A stretch of 64,000 nucleotides of DNA from Sarcomyxa edulis (lineage: Eukaryota; Basidiomycota; Agaricomycetes; Agaricales; Mycenaceae): the NCBI GenBank assembly GCA_009761415.1, contig QUOL01000006.1, positions 992,001 through 1,056,000 on the forward strand, written 5' to 3'. This document shows, piece by piece, positions 59,190-64,000 of the stretch. Positions within the stretch are counted from its first letter, which is position 1. Each line of letters opens with the position of its first letter. The notes beneath the pieces were generated by a model. The model was not told the DNA's origin. It saw only the letters and a program-made list of their open reading frames with translations, and searched no databases. The translations under genes were made by a program, and so were the position numbers.

Positions 59190-62100
59190 TCATGATTTTT
59201 CCCACTCATCATCTGCATACCGCTTTGTCCCACTTCTGATCCGTTTTCCACGACGAAGAGGGACGGCGGCAGACTCAGCAATGGTTATTGGCTCCGCATT
59301 GCAAGCAGCATCGGCGTCGGGATCTTCGGCAGTGTTAAATCTAGCAAGACTGCCATGGTCGTTGACTTCGAAGTCTTCGCTCACCACAGTCCCTTCGGAT
59401 ACCACATGGGACAATACCACCTCAATGGGGATATCACTATCATCCTCGCATGTATTGGTGAACGGGGATTCCTCTGTGTCATCCGCTAATAATTCAGCAG
59501 AGGTGACAGTATCACGCTGCTGGGAGATTTCGGCATAAAGGGCTGGATTTTCTTGTGGGAGCTCGCGAAGAGCAGCGAGGGCAAGTGCGGAGGTCATTGA
59601 TGTTTGTGAGGCATTAAATTCACCTATCCGACACATCTCGAAAGCCTGTATGGTAGTTAGATAGCATTTTTAAGTCACTAGAACTCACGATACGCACCTT
59701 CAAAATCAGATCTTTTCGATCGATATCGTGAACAGCGTTGACAATCAACCCGAGCGAACGATTGCGTAGGGTTCCTAGTGTGGTATCTAACTTGATCTCG
59801 TTGGCAGGAATTCCTTTGGCAAGCTGAGCGATCGTTTCATTGACAATGTCGCTATGCGCCGACCGCTTCATACTCTGCTTCAATGGGCGCTGGATACCAA
59901 CATCGAGAGGTTGCCATAAGCCGGTACAACCACCAGGAATGAAGCTGACAATGATGTTCGAATGCGTCTTCTTCATCCAGGTCATGAACTCCGCTGACTT
60001 ATGTACCGACCAGCAATCGATTTTCCAGAGTGAGCATTGTGTTGCTGGCAAACCGAGTTCCTTCTTCTTTGCCTCGAAGTAGGGTACGATGATGTTGTTG
60101 ACGAGGGAGTGCATGGTTTCGTGGGTCGACCAGTACGTCTTTGTTTTCGACCACTTTGCATCGAAGCCGAGTTTGGCAGCCTCCTTATAATGCAGCGCTT
60201 TTGGTGACGGACACGAGAGGTGGCTATAGCCCTGATAAACTGCCTGCATCTTGAGAAGCTCGCCGCTGGCTGAAATCGATGGTATCAGAGTGAAGGCGCG
60301 TTTTTCCTCTTGACCAACAGTGGCTACCTGATGTTCTCCCTTCTTGTTCCATGTCGTCTTCACACCTTGTTGGTAAATGAGTTGTGTCTGGTCGGTGTTT
60401 ACACGGAGCTCAGCTGGAATGGCATAGTCACGAACAATATAGGCCTCTCGAAGGAATGCGTTTCGGAGGACGGTCTCGTGGTTTGGAGGCAACTTCTGAG
60501 CAGCTCGAGTAGCACATCGCTCACTCCATCCCATGGTGTTTCGAAGGTACTTGCGGACAAAGGACTCGGAACATCGAAATTTGCTACCGTCAGGCATGAC
60601 ACGAGCAAATAAGTGAGGTGCGTCGAATTCAATGAATGCTACCATGAGTCCACGGATAGTAAGGAGAGTTAATGCGACACCAGCTTCACGTAGGGATTCA
60701 AGACGGGTGTTGATTTTCTTTCGGAGGTCAGGATATTGTTCCTGTTTATACAGATCAAATGCCGGTTAGTGAGATTTTGTCCCCTGTAGTGAACAACAAA
60801 GATAAGAAGCTTACCAGTATTGAAGGGAGACACTTCAGAGAGCACTGGAGTCGAGCTTCACTGTCAAAGATATGTATATTAAGTAGAGTAAGACGACGTA
60901 CCTGGAGTCGAGCTTCACTGTCAAAGATAAAGAGCAGTGAGCTGACTCCAGGGAAGGCTAAGTCATCTGAAGTAAACAATAGTAAACAAGTAAAGTGGCT
61001 GAAAGCGAAGTAAAGGCAGAGTTCTTTAGCACAAATCCCAACAACCAGAATCCCAGAGCGTGTAGACTGGCCACCGGGAGCATGGCCGGTAGGAACCTGA
61101 GCAAGAATACTGTCTTTCCACTTTGATACACCTCGTTCGCGGGCCTTCTTATCAATCCAGCGCCCGACGACCTGCTCTGTAAGTTTCCCAAAAGTTTCGG
61201 GGTTGATTTTTTGTGCGGCTTGCATAATCGCGCGGGGAGAGTATGGTTTTCCGGCCTTGAGGGCAGCAGTTTCGATTTGAGCCCAAATGAGCGGATTGAA
61301 CCAATTTGTCTGGATAGCGTCTTGTTTAATATTCTTGGGCTTGCGTTTCCGCCCACATGGTTTGTTGTTCTTCTTGTCGTCCTCCCTGAACTGACGGCGC
61401 GGTCGGGATTGTTCAGCAAGAGATGTCGAAGGAGCAGCCGCATCATCGAAATCCTCGAGTTCAATGAGTTTCTTGGAAGAACGGTAAGCTGCATGTCAGT
61501 GTGCATGAATATAAATGACTCACTTGTTTTCGTTGCATAGGCACCCATCCAGCTGCAACTTTCCGTTCACGAGCAATGTCTCGATGTTTCTTCTGACGCG
61601 CATTGGCTCCCACACGCTTAAGGCCCAACTTCTTCTCTCGTGCATACACCTCACGGAGCTGGAACCGTTCAAGCTTATCCTGTAGCTGCTGAGATTCACG
61701 GCTATCTCTAGAATGTCTCTCTTCTAGCGTCTCGACTTTCCAGAATTCAGTCAGTTTCCCTTTCTTCCCTTTTGACTCTTTCGGCTCTTCTGCACTGTCG
61801 AGTTCTGACCCAGAATCTCCAGAACTTTTTCCATCACTTTCCTCGTCACTATCCCCTGTCAGCTTATCGAAGTCAGACTTGTCGAGACAAGTTATAGGGC
61901 TCTCGGATCGCTGGCCTGCACTGAAAGGGTTTGAAGCATCATGCGAGAAGGGATTTTCAATGGTGAAGTCGGGTTCTGGCGATAGAAAGGGTTGGAGGAA
62001 TGTGAGGCGGGGAGGAGGACTTGTGGGGGTTGGGGAGCCATCCGAAATGTCTCGTACACGCTTCTTCTCTGGGCTTGCAGGAGGGGATGGCCCATCTAGA

Positions 62101-62225
62101 TGACCGGTTCGACGCTTGAGTGCATTTGGTGAGTTCGGAAGTTTTATCAATGGGCTGAGCGTCTGCTGAGGTACCGAGAATCTGAATGTCTCTTGGTGGG
62201 GAAAGGGAAAAGGCTCGCGATCCAT
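59190..62225 (-). CDS. Pogo/CENP-B-like DDE1 transposase, interrupted by a solo LTR
   Basis: Predicted cut-and-paste transposase of the DDE1 (pogo/Tigger/CENP-B) class. ATG at 62223-62225 (MDREPFPFPHQ); upstream codons are open to a TAA but hold no ATG. A disordered N-terminus with a basic NLS-like stretch leads to helix-turn-helix DNA-binding sequence (SPRAIMQAAQKINPETFGKL, GRWIDKKARERGVSKWKDS). The catalytic domain has Asp in ELRVNTDQTQLIYQ, Asp in LWKIDCWSVHK and Asp in LWQPLDVGIQRPLK: a DDD triad. The C-terminus is acidic and ends DDEWEKS. A 226-bp LTR sits inside the N-terminal half. The first intron join needs a one-base shift, so a frameshift is possible. TIRs for this copy were not found. 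Confidence 0.8.
60818..61043 (-). mobile_element. Solo LTR with 5-bp target duplication
   Basis: Reads TGTTGGG...TTCAATA on the minus strand, full length with both 27-bp repeat copies. Flanked by ACCAG at 60813-60817 and 61044-61048, the 5-bp duplicate expected of copia integration. It lies in the transposase coding sequence, in the same transcriptional sense as that gene. Confidence 0.95.
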
Positions 62226-63130
62226 GTCAAGTGTGTCATCGCCTTCGAGGTCCGTATCTTCGTTTTCAAGATCGAAATTGTTGGGTTCAATTACGAGTCC
62301 TTATGTTTACATAAGATAGACTCGTTCTTCACTCCACACAGGGCCATTTCTTAACCCCCCCCCGTAACGAAAACCGTCGACATGTGGGAAAGTTGATGTC
62401 ATTGATGTTTTTTGAAAAGTTGTATTGAATACGGAGAACTCCGCTTCAGTTTGTAGTCTTTTTCGGCTGTTGCCGGGCCTTTTACTGATACTTTTCAACG
62501 TTCATTAGATTGTTAAGAGCCAACTCGCGGAAAGTGGGTATATATGGAAATATCCGAGTTCCGACGGATATACTTCCCTGTGGTTCCAAGTTCGAATCAC
62601 GTTGTGAGACTTTTCTTTTTCTTTCCTTTCTTCGATCCTGTGCATTCTGAGTTTGTATTTGGAAGATGGCATACCACTCATTAAATTTCCAGATCATCAA
62701 GGACTAGGATGTCTTACGTTGTGGTTTGACCAATGGTGTTGAAATTTAATTGGCCTTGTTGGACAAGAACAAAAACCAAAAAACGGCTATGCAATGACAT
62801 AGTTGCTGTCTTTGGATGGTGAGCGCTAGTTGTATTATAGTATCTTTCGGTCTGTATCTGTTCAGGTGCTTGAGCGTGTTAGTAGCAATAAACAAGTTTA
62901 CTGAGGAGTACTCTGTGTCGGAAGTATAGTTGTATCTGTGCAAAATGAGGGTAGGTCCTCCATTCTGACAACATGCTAAATAATGGTATCTGAGCTCTAG
63001 CGCTTGGTGAACAATCTGAAATTGAAGCAAAAAGGTTTTGGGATTCTGAAGTTTTTGGCACTTTGCAGGTGATCAGGTCTGTAGCTTCATGCAAATTGTA
63101 TTGGCATTCAGTTTGATTGTTGTTAAATCA
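62226..63130. other. Intergenic, with a dispersed GTTCGAATC word
   Basis: No gene supported. C9 run at about 62349. A short sequence near 62580-62620 (GTTCGAATCACGTTGTGA followed by T-rich DNA) recurs near 63284-63330 with the same T-rich tail and resembles a Pol III B-box plus terminator; no tRNA fold could be made around it. Confidence 0.35.
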
Positions 63131-63132
63131 AC

Positions 63133-63276
63133 CCTTGGTGTTTGAATCGAGTATTGTGTTCAAATTGAGTGTTGTGTTCAAATCGAGCCTTGGTGTTCGA
63201 ATCGAGTGTTGTCTTCAAATCGAGTATTGTCTTCAAATCGAGTGTAGGTGTTCAAATCGAGCCTTGGTGTTCCGAT
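63133..63276 (+). repeat. 18-19 bp tandem repeat of TTCAAATCGAG units
   Basis: About seven units such as GAGTGTTGTGTTCAAATC and GAGCCTTGGTGTTCGAATC. Exact B-box matches (GTTCRAATC) occur at about 63176, 63195, 63250 and, just outside the array, 63284. A T20 run follows at 63308-63329. Confidence 0.7.
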
Positions 63277-63329
63277 GGTTCTACGTTCGAATCACGTTGT
63301 GAACTTGTTTTTTTTTTTTTTTTTTTTTT

Positions 63330-64000
63330 GAAGTTCTTGTAGATTCTGAATCTCTTCTGTTCAGAAGGTAGCTACATCTGAAGTATAACCTTGATTTTGT
63401 GAAAAAAATTTGAATAAATTTCTTCTGTAAGAGCCAGTACCTTTTGCTCTGTATCTGTCCAGGTGATCGAGTGCGTTTGTATTGCATGTGTAATGTTGGG
63501 TGCAAGTGAAGCTCTTGCACCTATCTTGCTTTTCTTTTAGTCAAGTTGAATTATGTATGTTTCTAAAAGTGGTTGACCGTTGCGCAAACCTTTTTGCCCT
63601 GCCCAAAGTCTGCCTCACCGGCCTTCTCAGCGTTCCTGAGGTCACATGACATATCTTTGTGCTCATTGTTGGACGTGACAAGAACGTGTTTTGACTTGAT
63701 TCTCCGTATCTCTGGGCTCATGCAATGCTTATAGATGCATGTTTCAACCCCTAAGGGGCCCAAGAATGTGTATACAGGCAGGAGCAAGGATGTTTATAAA
63801 GTAAAGGAACTTGTAATATGCTGCAAAAGGTCAGGGGTTGGTGAAGGGATAGTACAGTATTCCAAAGTCTTGAAGGACAGACGTAAAATATAAAGGAACA
63901 GGAGGGGTAGGTAACTCTGCATCTAAATGATCTGTCCCAGGACGAAGTTCTTGGCTATAAGCTCAGGAAAGTTTACACTCTGGAAACCAGTCGAGATAAA
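63330..64000. other. Terminal stretch, no gene seen
   Basis: Open frames are short and composition is AT-rich near the repeat. I see nothing with coding signals; a gene may start beyond the window. Confidence 0.35.

Noticed and set aside
62560..62620. Possible tRNA
   Set aside because: GTTCGAATC resembles a T-loop, but flanking bases do not pair into a T stem and no acceptor or anticodon arm can be drawn.
63133..63276. CRISPR-like array
   Set aside because: Eukaryotic context, 18-19 bp units without unique spacers; it is an ordinary tandem repeat.

Overview
The window is intron-dense nuclear DNA of a filamentous basidiomycete. Nearly every gene is broken by short introns (mostly 45-60 bp, GT-AG with a few GC-AG). 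The gene set is fungal: a Cps1/hyaluronan-synthase-like GT2 enzyme, NCS1 permeases, tuberin, a Yen1/GEN1 nuclease, an Hrp1-like RRM protein, GH16 and M28 enzymes. Several TKL-type kinases carry HGD in place of HRD in the catalytic loop. That kinase family and the style of the repeats suggest an Agaricomycete of the Rhizoctonia/Ceratobasidium kind. The genus is inference; the gene structures were read from the sequence by hand-splicing.

Layout. 0.7-2.8 kb: two small unrecognised multi-exon genes. 3.1-6.0 kb: a divergent pair of TKL-like kinases. 6.3-7.75 kb: a SET-domain lysine methyltransferase. 7.885-11.322 kb: a 3.4-kb element with ~0.3-kb terminal inverted repeats and a TA target duplication, no recognisable transposase. 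11.9-14.2 kb: a GT-B/L-arabinokinase-N-like protein. 14.5-19.9 kb: a secreted GH16 glucanase and a large membrane GT2 synthase, divergent from one promoter. 20.1-22.0 kb: an M28 metallopeptidase. 22-25.4 kb: repeats and one small gene. 25.4-27.5 kb: a TKL kinase with a C-terminal C1 finger. 28.4-34.0 kb: two tandem NCS1 permeases. 34.2-42.2 kb: tuberin and a Yen1-like resolvase. 42.4-45.6 kb: a Cid1-like nucleotidyltransferase that runs in frame, through a normal-looking intron, into a TKL kinase. 46.2-52.3 kb: a small helical protein, an Hrp1-like RNA-binding protein and a VHS/GAT trafficking protein with a long charged repeat.

52.3-64 kb is a repeat-rich island. It holds a second copy of the minisatellite family seen in the 3.4-kb element, a decayed Hsp90 gene fragment, a truncated Ty1/copia element bounded by LTRs in opposite orientation, an orphan convergent gene pair, a 393-bp TIR/TA MITE, and a pogo/DDE1-type transposase gene. 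That transposase gene carries a perfect 226-bp solo LTR with a 5-bp target duplication. LTR plus duplication is 231 bp (77 codons), stop-free in the reading frame, and leaves the next splice donor intact.

Best leads: the nucleotidyltransferase-kinase join, the in-frame LTR in the transposase gene, the transposase-less TIR element, and paired perfect palindromes in the GH16/GT2 divergent promoter. Exon borders were placed by eye from splice signals, phase and family similarity and need transcript support.
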